A stretch of 64,000 nt of DNA, taken from Halorussus caseinilyticus (lineage in GTDB: Archaea > Halobacteriota > Halobacteria > Halobacteriales > Haladaptataceae). Position 1 is the first letter of the stretch, and each line of letters starts with the position of its first letter. The stretch spans positions 2,542,001 to 2,606,000 of the forward strand of contig NZ_CP119809.1 of NCBI RefSeq assembly GCF_029338395.1. The letters run 5' to 3'. The notes under the pieces are model-generated. The model was not told the DNA's origin. It did not search any database and worked only from the letters and a program-made list of their open reading frames with translations. Made by a program: the position numbers and the translations under genes. Below, one piece after another: positions 1 to 8,112 of the stretch.

Positions 1-29
1 TCGCGTTCTCCCGCCGAACGTTCGCAGAG

Positions 30-36
30 TTTATAC
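30..36 (+). promoter_or_regulatory. TATA-like promoter of the AglB-family gene
   Basis: TTTATAC lies 24 to 30 bases upstream of the ATG at 60 in an otherwise GC-rich stretch. This spacing is typical of haloarchaeal leaderless promoters. No BRE was assigned with confidence. Confidence 0.5.
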
Positions 37-59
37 GCTACTCACGACATTCGCCCACC

Positions 60-2435
60 ATGAATAGCGTACGCGAGGCGACCGACGACCTTCTCGCGGA
101 CCGGCCCGGACTCGAATCGGACCTCCGCGAACTCCTCGCGGTAGACGCCGACGCCGACGGGTGGGCCTTCGACGACGTGCCCCTCGACTCGGGGACCTTC
201 GGCGAGTTGGTCTCCCGCGACATCGTTGCCAAGGACGGCGACGAGTACGAAGTCGCCGACCCCGAGGCAGTCCGAGCGAGTCTCGACGGCGAGACCCCGC
301 CCGGCACCGAGTCGGCGGACGAGAGCGACGACTCGTCGTCGCTCTCGTCCGCGTCGGGGGTCTCGCTGTCGCTCCCGTCGCGGACGGAGACGGGCGCGCT
401 CGGGGTCGCGCTGGCGTTCGTCTTCCTGATGCGGACCTACGTCTTCCCGAGCGTCTTCCGGGGCGAGTACGTCGTCCTCCCCTCGAACGACCCCTACTAC
501 TACCGGTACTGGGTCGAACGACTCTCCGCGGAAGCGACCGGCGCGTTCGACTTCAGCGTCCTCTCGGGACTTCCCATCGAAGTGGCGAAGGGCGAACCGC
601 TGATGGTCGGGGCGCTGTGGTGGCTGACCAACCTGCTCGGCGGTGCCGACGCCGCCGGGTTCGTGCTGGCGTGGTACCCCGTCGTCTCGGCGCTCGTCGT
701 CGCCGCCCTCGTCTACGCGCTGGCGGTCCGCGTGACCGACGACCGGCGGGTCGCGCTGGCGTCGGTCGGCGTCCTCGCGGTGATTCCGGCGTTCGCCTAC
801 CGGACCGGTCTCGGCTTCGCCGACCACCACGCCTTCGACTACCCGTGGCTGGCGCTGACTGCGCTCTCGCTGGCGTGGGTGGCCGACGTGGACCGCGAGC
901 GCCTCTCGGCAGTTCGGCCGTGGGTCGCGGCGGGCGTGCTGGGGGTCGCAGTGGCCGGACAGGTGATGGCGTGGGAGGCCGGACCGCTCCTTATCGGTGC
1001 GCTCGGTGCCTACGTCGCGGTCCGGGCCGCCGCGGACGTGCGGGCCGACCGGTCGCCCCTCGTAGCCAGCGCGCCGATACTCGTGGGACTGGCGGTGGCG
1101 TCGGTGCTGTCGCACCTCGCTCACGCCGGGTTCGGGTGGCACACCGGCGTCGTGGCCTACTCGCCCGCGCTGTTGCTGGTCGGCGTGCTGGGCGTCTCGC
1201 TGGCGGGCGAGGCGGTCCGGCGGGCCGAGATGCCCGCGTTCGTTCTCGGCGGCGCGGAAGTCGCAGGCGGCCTGAGCGGACTCGTCCTGTTGCAGGTGTT
1301 TCTCCCCTCGTACGCCGCGCGACTCGGCGAGCGAGTCGGGTCGCTCCTCTTTTTCTCCGGGGCGGCCGAAACCCAGTCGCTGTTCGCTGGCGGTGCGCTC
1401 GGACTCCTCCTCGGGCCGATATTCGAACTCGGGTTGGCGTGGTTCTTCGCGTTGCCGGTACTCGCGGGGGTCGGCGCGCGCGCCTACCGGCGTAGCCACG
1501 CGCCGTGGCTGGTCGTCTGCACCTACGGCGGGTACTTCCTCGTGCTGGCGACGCTCCAGCGGCGGTTCGTCGGCGAGTTCGCGGCGTTCGCGGCGATACT
1601 GGCGGGCTACGGCTTCGTCGCCGCCGCCGCGAAACTCGACGTGATTTCCCCGCCCGCGTTCGGCGACGACGGGTCGCGCGACGGGACGCCGCTTCCGTCG
1701 CTCGAACTCCCCGACAGAGGGACGCTCACGGCGGTCCTCGTCCTGTTCGTGCTGGTCGCCAGCGTGGGCACGCTCCAGACCGCGGTCCGCCACCAGCAGG
1801 TGCAGATAGCCGACGACAAGTTCGAGGCCGCGGCGTGGATGGACGGCCACGCCGACGAGCAGGGGTGGGAGTACCCCCGGAACTACGTGCTGAGCAAGTG
1901 GGGTCGGAATCGGATGTACAACCATTTCGTGAGCGGCGAGGCGAAAGGCTACCACTTCGCCGAACAGCACTACGAACCGTTCCTCGCGTCGAAAGACCCC
2001 GAGGGACAGTACCGGGAGTTGCAGGGCAACGTCGGGTTCGTCGTCACCAAGGACCTCGACGTGCAGAAGGTGCCGAAAAACTCCAACTACGCCCGACTCC
2101 ACCTGCGATACGGGAGCGCCGGGCCGAACGGAGCGACCGGCGCGGGCCACTACCGGGCGCTGTACGCCAGCGACGACGGGTCGGTCAAGGTGTTCACGCC
2201 GGTTCCGGGCGCGAACGTCACCGGCGCGCGCTCGGCCAACGCGACCCTGACCGTCTCGAAGTCGGTGGAAATCGAGGGCGCGTCGTTCGAGTACCGGCGG
2301 AAGGTCTCGACCGGACCCGACGGCGAGTTCTCGGTGACGGTGCCGTACTCGGGGACCTACTCGGTCGGCAACCGAACGGTGGCGGTGCCAGAGAGTGCGG
2401 TCCAAAACGGCGGGAACGTCAGCGTCGGCGGGTAG
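60..2435 (+). CDS. aglB: AglB/STT3-family oligosaccharyltransferase paralogue with altered WWDYG site
   Basis: This 791-residue polytopic membrane protein belongs to the family that moves a lipid-linked glycan onto Asn in exported proteins. About 75 soluble N-terminal residues that look like a small winged-helix-like domain precede the first membrane helix at about residue 118. Catalytic elements of the STT3 fold are visible: an early loop SNDPYYYRYW with D144, the second loop FADHHAFDY with D255-H256-H257, and a later loop AAETQSLF with E437. Where AglB normally reads VLSWWDYG, residues 610-617 read VLSKWGRN. The acceptor-Ser/Thr pocket is therefore substituted while the metal-binding residues are kept. 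The soluble C-terminal part is shorter than in the roughly 1050-residue Haloferax AglB. The neighbours are glycan-assembly genes. It may be an STT3-like enzyme with a different acceptor; the family call is firm, the reaction is not. Confidence 0.85.
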   Translation: MNSVREATDDLLADRPGLESDLRELLAVDADADGWAFDDVPLDSGTFGELVSRDIVAKDGDEYEVADPEAVRASLDGETPPGTESADESDDSSSLSSASGVSLSLPSRTETGALGVALAFVFLMRTYVFPSVFRGEYVVLPSNDPYYYRYWVERLSAEATGAFDFSVLSGLPIEVAKGEPLMVGALWWLTNLLGGADAAGFVLAWYPVVSALVVAALVYALAVRVTDDRRVALASVGVLAVIPAFAYRTGLGFADHHAFDYPWLALTALSLAWVADVDRERLSAVRPWVAAGVLGVAVAGQVMAWEAGPLLIGALGAYVAVRAAADVRADRSPLVASAPILVGLAVASVLSHLAHAGFGWHTGVVAYSPALLLVGVLGVSLAGEAVRRAEMPAFVLGGAEVAGGLSGLVLLQVFLPSYAARLGERVGSLLFFSGAAETQSLFAGGALGLLLGPIFELGLAWFFALPVLAGVGARAYRRSHAPWLVVCTYGGYFLVLATLQRRFVGEFAAFAAILAGYGFVAAAAKLDVISPPAFGDDGSRDGTPLPSLELPDRGTLTAVLVLFVLVASVGTLQTAVRHQQVQIADDKFEAAAWMDGHADEQGWEYPRNYVLSKWGRNRMYNHFVSGEAKGYHFAEQHYEPFLASKDPEGQYRELQGNVGFVVTKDLDVQKVPKNSNYARLHLRYGSAGPNGATGAGHYRALYASDDGSVKVFTPVPGANVTGARSANATLTVSKSVEIEGASFEYRRKVSTGPDGEFSVTVPYSGTYSVGNRTVAVPESAVQNGGNVSVGG

Positions 2436-2454
2436 CGAAGTTCTATCTCCCTCG

Positions 2455-3747
2455 CTACCACGTCAGTCCCTCGTAGGTGATGCCCTCGCGCCGTTCCACG
2501 ATGCGCCGCCCGTCCACGACCACCGGGTCGGCCATCGCGTCGAAGGCGTCGTCCAGCGCCGCGAACTCGTCCCAGTCGGTGACGACGAGGGTCCCGTGCG
2601 CGCCGTCGAGGGCGTCGGCGGCCGACCGCGCGTACTCGATGTCGGGGAACCGCTCGCGCATGTTCTCGGTCGCTACCGGGTCGTAGGCGACGACTTCGGC
2701 ACCGCGCTCGCGCAGACCCTCGACGACCGGGATGGCGCGGGAGTTTCGCACGTCGTCGGTGCCGGGTTTGAACGCGAGTCCGAGGACCGCGACCCGCTTT
2801 CCGGCCGGGTCGAGGTGGGTTTCGAGCAAGTCGAGGAGTCGTTCGGGTTGCTCGTCGTTGACTTCGACGGCGGCCTCCAGCATGGCGGGGTCGTAGCCAG
2901 CGTCGCGGGCGGCGGCGATGAGGGCGGCCACGTCCTTCGGGAAGCAACTGCCGCCCCACCCGACGCCCGACCGGAGGAACCGAGCGCCGATGCGGTCGTC
3001 CAGTCCTAGCGCGTCGGCCACCTCGTAGGCGTCCACGCCGTACTCCTTGCAGACGTTCCCGAGTTCGTTGACGAGGCTGACCTTCGAGGCGAGGAAGGCG
3101 TTGTTGGCGTACTTCATCATCTCTGCCTCCCGAATCCCGGTCTCGACCAGTGCGGCGTCGGCGTCGGCGAGTAGGGGTTCGAACACCTCGCGGAGTCGGT
3201 CGCGCGCGAAGTCGGTGTCGGTGCCGAAGACTATTTTGTCGGGGTCACGGAAGTCGGCGACGGCGCTCCCCTCCCGCAGGAACTCGGGGTTCGCCGCCAC
3301 GTGGAGGTCCTCGCCCGGCGTCTTTCCGGACGCCTCGGCCAGCAACGGCGCGACGGTCTCCTCGGTGGTACCGGGGACGACGGTGGACTTGACCACGACG
3401 ACGTGCGGGTCGTCTTTCGACGCCAGCGCCTCGCCGAGCGACCGGACGCCCGCCTTCAGCACGCCGAGGTCGATGCGCCCGTCGTCGCCGGTGGGCGTCG
3501 GCAGTGCCAGAAACGTCACGTCGGTCTCGCGCACGGCGGCGTAGTCGGTGGTCGCTCGCAGGCGCTCGCCGCCGTACTCGGCCACGAGGTCCGCGAGTCC
3601 CGGTTCGTGAATCGGTGCCTCGCCGGACTCGATGGCCGCGACGACTCCCTCGTCTATGTCCACGTTCGTCACCTCGTGGCCGTAGTCGGCGAGACAGGCC
3701 GCGACGGTGGTGCCGACGTACCCGCTCCCGACGATGCTGACGTTCAT
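2455..3747 (-). CDS. aglM: UDP-glucose 6-dehydrogenase (AglM-like)
   Basis: This 430-residue cytoplasmic enzyme of the UDP-glucose/GDP-mannose dehydrogenase family should oxidise the C6 hydroxyl of a UDP-hexose to a uronic acid using two NAD+. It begins with a Rossmann motif (IVGSGYVGT, residues 5-13). The catalytic cysteine loop [12 protein letters not shown] is present with C268, followed by a central dimerisation region and the C-terminal UDP-binding domain ([18 protein letters not shown]). The start and overall sequence resemble Haloferax AglM. It is convergent with the AglB-like gene, 19 bases apart, and faces a long non-coding region on its 5' side. The product would supply hexuronic acid for the surface glycan. 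A UDP-N-acetylmannosamine dehydrogenase is a less likely alternative. Confidence 0.9.
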   Translation of the reverse strand: MNVSIVGSGYVGTTVAACLADYGHEVTNVDIDEGVVAAIESGEAPIHEPGLADLVAEYGGERLRATTDYAAVRETDVTFLALPTPTGDDGRIDLGVLKAGVRSLGEALASKDDPHVVVVKSTVVPGTTEETVAPLLAEASGKTPGEDLHVAANPEFLREGSAVADFRDPDKIVFGTDTDFARDRLREVFEPLLADADAALVETGIREAEMMKYANNAFLASKVSLVNELGNVCKEYGVDAYEVADALGLDDRIGARFLRSGVGWGGSCFPKDVAALIAAARDAGYDPAMLEAAVEVNDEQPERLLDLLETHLDPAGKRVAVLGLAFKPGTDDVRNSRAIPVVEGLRERGAEVVAYDPVATENMRERFPDIEYARSAADALDGAHGTLVVTDWDEFAALDDAFDAMADPVVVDGRRIVERREGITYEGLTW

Positions 3748-3793
3748 CGTGCGTCCCTGTCGCGGCGCGCGCCCTTCAGGATTCGGTTCGAGG

Positions 3794-3828
3794 TGTTCGT
3801 GGTCGTTCTAGATGTTCGTGGTCGTTCT
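3794..3828 (+). repeat. 16-base direct repeat upstream of aglM
   Basis: TGTTCGTGGTCGTTCT occurs at 3794-3809 and again, identical, at 3813-3828, with AGA between. It sits about 50 to 80 bases upstream of the aglM start, so a paired regulator-binding site is possible, but nothing else supports this. Confidence 0.6.
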
Positions 3829-3861
3829 CTCGGCGTCGGCGAATCGGCGGCGTCGGGATAA

Positions 3862-4107
3862 CGAGCGTTTGGAGAGTCTTCGCTCGCTCCGTGACAGCAT
3901 AGTAGCCGTAAGAGCTACCGAGACGAACGCTCGGAACACCCCCGCTCGCTCCGTGACAGCACCGCAACCGCCGGAAGGACTACCGAGAAGAAGTCTCAGA
4001 AAGCCCCCGCCCGCTCGCGGTCGCTCTGCGGGATATTCTCGCTCGCTTCGCTCGCTCGAATAGTGCCCGCAGAGGCGACCAAGCGGTGCGCGAGCGGGCG
4101 GCCCTTT
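3862..4107 (-). repeat. Dispersed repeat family A, copy 1 (inverted)
   Basis: The core at 3999-4107 is a nested inverted repeat. AAGCCCCCGCCCGCTCGCGG on the left pairs with CGCGAGCGGGCGGCCCTTT on the right, around an inner pair TATTCTCGC / GCTCGAATAG. Its reverse complement matches the copy at 4341. The flanking segment 3862-4000 carries two units about 62 bases apart that share CGCTCGCTCCGTGACAGCA followed by CTACCGAGA. There is no coding signal. It resembles a structured intergenic element more than a decayed gene. Confidence 0.65.
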
Positions 4108-4340
4108 CACCCACCCAAACTGGTGGTGAGTTTCGGCGGGCGTGTGCTGGTGGTTGGTTGCGGCGAGCGCCCGCCGATACCGGCGGGCGTGGGCACTCGA
4201 AACAATTCTCTTAGCAATATTTTTAATTATTTACCGTATCGAAGTATTTTCTAGAGCCATAAAAGAATGTCCGATAAGCGACTACCGAATGCCGGTGAAT
4301 CGTCCGCCGCCGCGACGACGGGCCGACTAGACCACCGGGT

Positions 4341-4556
4341 GGATAAAGGCCGCCCGCTCGCGGGTCGAAGACCCGTGGTCGTCTCAGCGACCCCTATTCG
4401 AGCGCCGAACGAAGTGAGGCGCGAGAATATGTCGCTGAGCGACCGCGAGCGGGCGGGGGCTTTCGAGACGTTCTTCGCTACGATTCCGGCGGTCGCACTC
4501 ACGTTTCCAACGATGCAGAGCGGGCGGGGGCTTTCGAGACGTTCGTCGTCTCGGTT
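4341..4556 (+). repeat. Dispersed repeat family A, copy 2
   Basis: The core 4346-4463 begins AAAGGCCGCCCGCTCGCGG and ends CCGCGAGCGGGCGGGGGC plus TTT, so it can fold back on itself. Inside are the pairs GTCTCAGCGAC / GTCGCTGAGCGAC and CTATTCGAGCG / CGCGAGAATA. Downstream the unit GAGCGGGCGGGGGCTTTCGA is repeated at 4447 and 4518. A near-identical sequence lies at 41731-41950 and an inverted relative at 3862-4107. No protein-coding character is seen. Confidence 0.75.
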
Positions 4557-4655
4557 GTCCCGGTTGCGGTAGTAATTCAGAACGAACGGACGAGAACGTC
4601 CGGTCCCCAACGACCCACCACCGAAACCCGACGACCCACCGCGCCGCTGGCGAGT

Positions 4656-4669
4656 CTAAAAATATTTAC
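4656..4669 (+). promoter_or_regulatory. TATA-like promoter of the AglF-like gene
   Basis: TAAAAATATTTACC ends 24 bases upstream of the GTG at 4694, stands out in GC-rich sequence, and supports a leaderless transcript from that start. Confidence 0.6.
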
Positions 4670-4693
4670 CACTCCAGCGACGTTCCGACGAAC

Positions 4694-5500
4694 GTGAAAG
4701 CCGTCGTACTCGCCGCCGGAGAGGGGACCCGCCTGCGGCCGCTGACCGACGAGAAGCCCAAAGGGATGGTCGAAGTGGACGGCAAGCCCATCCTGACGCG
4801 GTGTTTCGAGCAGTTGGCCGAGTTGGGTGCCGACGAGTTCGTCGTCGTGGTCGGCTACCGCAAGCAGGACATCATCAGTCACTACGGCGACGCGTTCGAG
4901 GGGATTCCCGTGACCTACGCCCACCAGCGCGAACAGAAGGGACTCGCCCACGCACTGCTGACCGTCGAGGAACACATCGACGGCGACTTCATGCTGATGT
5001 TGGGGGACAACGTGTTCGACGCGAACCTCGGCGACGTGGTGAAACGCCAGCGAGAGGACCGCGCGGACGCCGCGTTCCTCACCGAAGAAGTGCCCTACGA
5101 GGAGGCCGGACGCTACGGCGTCTGTGCGACCAACGACTACGGCGAGATTACCGACGTGGTAGAGAAACCCGAGAATCCGCCGTCGAACCTCGTGATGACC
5201 GGGTTCTACACGTTCACGCCCGCCATCTTCCACGCCTGTCACCTCGTCCAACCCTCCAACCGCGGCGAGTACGAAATCAGCGAGGCCATCGACCTGCTCA
5301 TCCAGAGCGGGCGCACCATCGACGCCATTCGGATGGACGGGTGGCGCGTGGACGTTGGCTACCCCGAGGACCGAAAGAAGGCCGAGCGACTTCTGAACGC
5401 CGACGAGGACGCAGACGCCGACGACGCGGACCCTGACGACGACGCCACCGACGACGACACCACCGCAGACGCCGATTCGACCGAAGCGTCGGCCAACTGA
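4694..5500 (+). CDS. aglF: Sugar-1-phosphate nucleotidyltransferase (AglF-like)
   Basis: This 268-residue cytoplasmic enzyme should join a hexose-1-phosphate to UTP or dTTP to make an activated sugar. It starts with the nucleotide-binding signature VVLAAGEGTRLRPLTDEKPK, followed by GMVEVDGKPIL and the metal site LGDN (in MLMLGDNVFD). The order and wording closely follow Haloferax AglF, a glucose-1-phosphate uridylyltransferase. No hexapeptide acyltransferase domain is attached. The last 33 or so residues are an Asp/Ala/Thr-rich tail unlike the core and probably disordered. GTG is taken as start because the motif begins at once and a TATA-like element lies 24 bases upstream. With the dehydrogenase and the epimerase beside it, it probably supplies UDP-glucose for glucuronic acid formation. 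Confidence 0.88.
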   Translation: MKAVVLAAGEGTRLRPLTDEKPKGMVEVDGKPILTRCFEQLAELGADEFVVVVGYRKQDIISHYGDAFEGIPVTYAHQREQKGLAHALLTVEEHIDGDFMLMLGDNVFDANLGDVVKRQREDRADAAFLTEEVPYEEAGRYGVCATNDYGEITDVVEKPENPPSNLVMTGFYTFTPAIFHACHLVQPSNRGEYEISEAIDLLIQSGRTIDAIRMDGWRVDVGYPEDRKKAERLLNADEDADADDADPDDDATDDDTTADADSTEASAN

Positions 5501-5589
5501 ACTCCCCCGGTCCCGCGAAAGGGTCAGTCGCCCGAACTTCCGGCCCGACTCGGTGGCTTTTTGCTAATCGCGTCTCGGAGAAGTAGGTA

Positions 5590-6576
5590 ATGCGAATACT
5601 CGTCACCGGCGGCGCGGGGTTCATCGGCGGCCACCTCGCCGAGGCGTTCGCCCGCGACGGCCACGACGTGGTGGCGCTCGACAACTTCGAGCCGTTCTAC
5701 GACGTTGGTCTCAAAGAACGCAACGTCGAGGCGGGCCGTCGAGCGGCCGCCGACGGCGACGGAAGCTACGAACTGGTCCGAGGCGACGTGCGCGAGGCGG
5801 ACCTCGTGGACGAACAGGTCGGCGACGCCGACGTAATCTTCCATCAGGCCGCCCAAGCGGGCGTCCGGACCAGCGTCGAAGAGCCACAGAAAGTCAACGA
5901 AATCAACGTCTCGGGCACGCTCAACGTGTTGGAGGCGGCCCGCGATTCGGACACCGAGCGCGTGGTGGTGGCGAGTTCCTCGTCGGTGTACGGCAAGCCC
6001 GAGTACCTGCCCTACGACGAGGACCACCCCAACACGCCGGTCAGTCCCTACGGCGCGTCGAAGGTGGCCCAAGAGCAGTACACTCGCGTCTACAACGAGG
6101 TGTACGGCCTGCCGACCGTCGCGCTCCGGTACTTCACCGTCTACGGCCCGCGGATGCGCCCGAACATGGCCATCTCGAACTTCGTCTCGCGGTGTCTGAA
6201 CGGCGAACCGCCGGTCGTCTACGGCGACGGGACCCAGACCCGCGACTTCACCTACGTCGGCGACGTGGTGCGGGCGAACCGGGCGCTTTTGGACACCGAC
6301 GCCGCCGACGGCGAGGCGATGAACGTCGGAAGCACCGACAACATCGAGATTCGGACGCTGGCCGAGGAGATTCGGGACCAACTCGCGCCGGACCTCGAAC
6401 TCGAATACGCCGAGCGAAACGACGCCGACTCCGAACACACCCACGCCGACATCTCGAAGGCCGACGAACTCGTCGGCTACGAACCCACCACGACCATCCG
6501 AGAGGGCGTAGAGCGGTTCACCGACTGGTACCGCGAGAACCGCGACTGGTACGAACCGCTGGTCCGGAACTCGTGA
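5590..6576 (+). CDS. NAD-dependent sugar-nucleotide epimerase/dehydratase
   Basis: This 328-residue extended short-chain dehydrogenase acts on a nucleotide sugar. The N-terminal Rossmann motif is VTGGAGFIG, and the catalytic Tyr-Lys pair sits in PYGASK as Y154 and K158, with the preceding SSSVYG serine segment. The substrate-domain motif RYFTVYGPRMRPNMA is typical of UDP-glucose or UDP-glucuronate 4-epimerases. Since a UDP-glucose dehydrogenase lies 2 kb away, UDP-glucuronate epimerisation is attractive, but substrate cannot be settled from sequence. It lies 89 bases downstream of the AglF-like gene on the same strand. An AT-rich box and GGAGAAG precede the ATG. Confidence 0.85.
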   Translation: MRILVTGGAGFIGGHLAEAFARDGHDVVALDNFEPFYDVGLKERNVEAGRRAAADGDGSYELVRGDVREADLVDEQVGDADVIFHQAAQAGVRTSVEEPQKVNEINVSGTLNVLEAARDSDTERVVVASSSSVYGKPEYLPYDEDHPNTPVSPYGASKVAQEQYTRVYNEVYGLPTVALRYFTVYGPRMRPNMAISNFVSRCLNGEPPVVYGDGTQTRDFTYVGDVVRANRALLDTDAADGEAMNVGSTDNIEIRTLAEEIRDQLAPDLELEYAERNDADSEHTHADISKADELVGYEPTTTIREGVERFTDWYRENRDWYEPLVRNS

Positions 6577-6580
6577 GATG

Positions 6581-6597
6581 TCAGAAAGCTTTTCTGA
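6581..6597 (+). repeat. Inverted repeat between epimerase and sugar-phosphate transferase genes
   Basis: TCAGAAA-GCT-TTTCTGA forms a perfect 7-base inverted repeat just after the epimerase stop and about 50 bases before the next gene. It could be a weak terminator or a regulator site overlapping the downstream promoter region. Confidence 0.4.
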
Positions 6598-6613
6598 ACG
6601 GCGGGATGGCAGG

Positions 6614-6619
6614 TTTTAA
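6614..6619 (+). promoter_or_regulatory. TATA-like element of the sugar-phosphate transferase gene
   Basis: TTTTAA lies 27 to 32 bases before the ATG at 6646, at leaderless-promoter spacing. Confidence 0.45.
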
Positions 6620-6645
6620 GCGAGCAGACTACGGGTGATAGTTTG

Positions 6646-8061
6646 ATGGTTTCGGGACATCGGTACCGAGTCGTGAGCGTCGTCGGGACCGCGCTCCTCG
6701 CGGTCGGGGCGGTCGTGGCCGCGAACCACCCGACGGCCCAGTCGCTCACGACAGCCGTGCCGGTGTTCCGAAGACTCCCCGCGGTCGTGTTGACCGGCGA
6801 CGCTCTCGTCCTCGCGGTCGTAACCACCGCGCTCATCGTGGTCGGGAGCCTCGTACCGCTGTACAAGCCCCGGCCCCGCCGGATTCTCGACACGCTCTTG
6901 CTGACCCAGAAGCGCGTCGTCGTCGCGGGGTTGGCGATGGCGACGGTGGGCTACTTCGACTACACCTACCCGCTCCCGCGTTCGACGCTCGCGCTCACGG
7001 TGGCCGGTCTGCTGGTCGTCCTCCCGACGTGGTTCGTCGCCATCCGTCACCGACCCTCCAGAGAGGAGCGGGTCGTCGTCGTCGGCGACGACCCCGACGA
7101 GATACGCGACGTACTCGACGCGACGGACGTGCCGGTCGTGGGCTACGTCTCGCCGCCGAGTCCCTACTACTCGGGCGACGACCCCGGCGTGGCGACCCCC
7201 GCAGTCGCCGACGGGAGCGGAAACGAGGCGCTACCGGACCTCGACTGTCTCGGCGGTCTCTCGCGCCTCGACGAGGTGTTGGTCGAGTACGACGTTGACA
7301 CTGCGGTTCTCGCGTTCGCCCGCCCCGACCGCGCGGAGTTCTTCGGCGCGCTGGACGCCTGCTACGAACACGGCGTAAACGCGAAGGTCCACCGCGACCA
7401 CGCCGACAGCGTTCTCACGGCGTCGGTCGGCGGCGGGAGCGAAATCGTGGACATCGAACTCGCGCCGTGGGACTGGCAGGACTACGCCTTCAAGCGCGCC
7501 TTCGACGTTGCCTTCGCCGTGGTCGGACTGGTGGCGTTCGCGCCGTTCATCGCGGTCGTCGCCGCCGCGGTCAAACTCGACAGTCCCGGCCCGGTGTTCT
7601 ACAGTCAAGAGCGCACCGCCGAACGCGGCGAGACGTTTGCGGTGTACAAGTTCCGGAGCATGGTCCCCGAGGGCGAGTCGGCGGTTCCGACCGACGACGA
7701 GGAGAACGACCGAATCACCCGCGTCGGCCGAATCCTGCGCCGGACCCACTTGGACGAGATTCCCCAACTCTGGTCCATCCTGACCGGCGAGATGAGTGTC
7801 GTCGGGCCGCGAGCGGTGTGGACCGACGAGGAGCCACTGCTCGAACAGACCGCCGACGCGTGGCGAAAGCGGTGGTTCGTCAAACCGGGACTGACCGGAC
7901 TCGCCCAGATACGCGAGGCCAACAGCACCGACCCGGAGGCCAAACTCCGGAGCGACTTGGAGTACATCCGGCGACAGTCGTTCTGGTTCGACGTGAAAAT
8001 CGTCGTCCGCCAGATTTGGAAGGTGTTGGTGGACGTGCGCGAGGTCCTCCGCGAGCGATAG
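6646..8061 (+). CDS. Polyprenyl-phosphate sugar-1-phosphate transferase
   Basis: This 471-residue membrane enzyme of the WbaP/polyprenyl glycosylphosphotransferase type starts glycan assembly by moving a sugar-1-phosphate from a nucleotide sugar to the lipid carrier. Four hydrophobic segments fill about the first 130 residues, then comes a CoA-binding-like region (VVVVGDDPDEI). The catalytic C-terminal domain runs from about residue 283 to the end: KRAFDV, a membrane hairpin, the P-rich break KLDSPGPVFYSQER, then KFRSM, the signature RVGRILRRTHLDEIPQL, MSVVGPRA and KPGLTGLAQI. An in-frame TTG just before the ATG is an alternative start; ATG is preferred. Archaeal N-glycans often start on dolichol phosphate, so the presence of this bacterial-type initiator is of interest. 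Confidence 0.9.
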   Translation: MVSGHRYRVVSVVGTALLAVGAVVAANHPTAQSLTTAVPVFRRLPAVVLTGDALVLAVVTTALIVVGSLVPLYKPRPRRILDTLLLTQKRVVVAGLAMATVGYFDYTYPLPRSTLALTVAGLLVVLPTWFVAIRHRPSREERVVVVGDDPDEIRDVLDATDVPVVGYVSPPSPYYSGDDPGVATPAVADGSGNEALPDLDCLGGLSRLDEVLVEYDVDTAVLAFARPDRAEFFGALDACYEHGVNAKVHRDHADSVLTASVGGGSEIVDIELAPWDWQDYAFKRAFDVAFAVVGLVAFAPFIAVVAAAVKLDSPGPVFYSQERTAERGETFAVYKFRSMVPEGESAVPTDDEENDRITRVGRILRRTHLDEIPQLWSILTGEMSVVGPRAVWTDEEPLLEQTADAWRKRWFVKPGLTGLAQIREANSTDPEAKLRSDLEYIRRQSFWFDVKIVVRQIWKVLVDVREVLRER

Positions 8062-8081
8062 CCGACCCGATACCAGTAGAG

Positions 8082-8087
8082 TATTAA
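8082..8087 (+). promoter_or_regulatory. TATA-like element of a glycosyltransferase gene
   Basis: TATTAA lies 26 to 31 bases upstream of the ATG at 8113 between two same-strand genes, so the glycosyltransferase may have its own promoter. Confidence 0.45.
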
Positions 8088-8112
8088 CCGTCGAACCGGA
8101 CCGAACGACCGA

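Larger units (their letters stand above)
3748..4693. other. Long non-coding region with hairpin-rich repeats
   Basis: No convincing gene is visible in these roughly 950 bases: reading frames here are arginine- or serine-rich with no recognisable domain. The stretch holds a 16-base direct repeat, two oppositely oriented copies of repeat family A (listed separately), an AT-rich segment at about 4204-4266 and the promoter of the downstream nucleotidyltransferase gene. Confidence 0.7.

Noticed and set aside
42-2405. Long minus-strand frame opposite the AglB-like gene
   Set aside because: Same cause; the translated product is arginine- and glutamate-rich without membrane helices or known motifs, and the plus strand has clear STT3 features.
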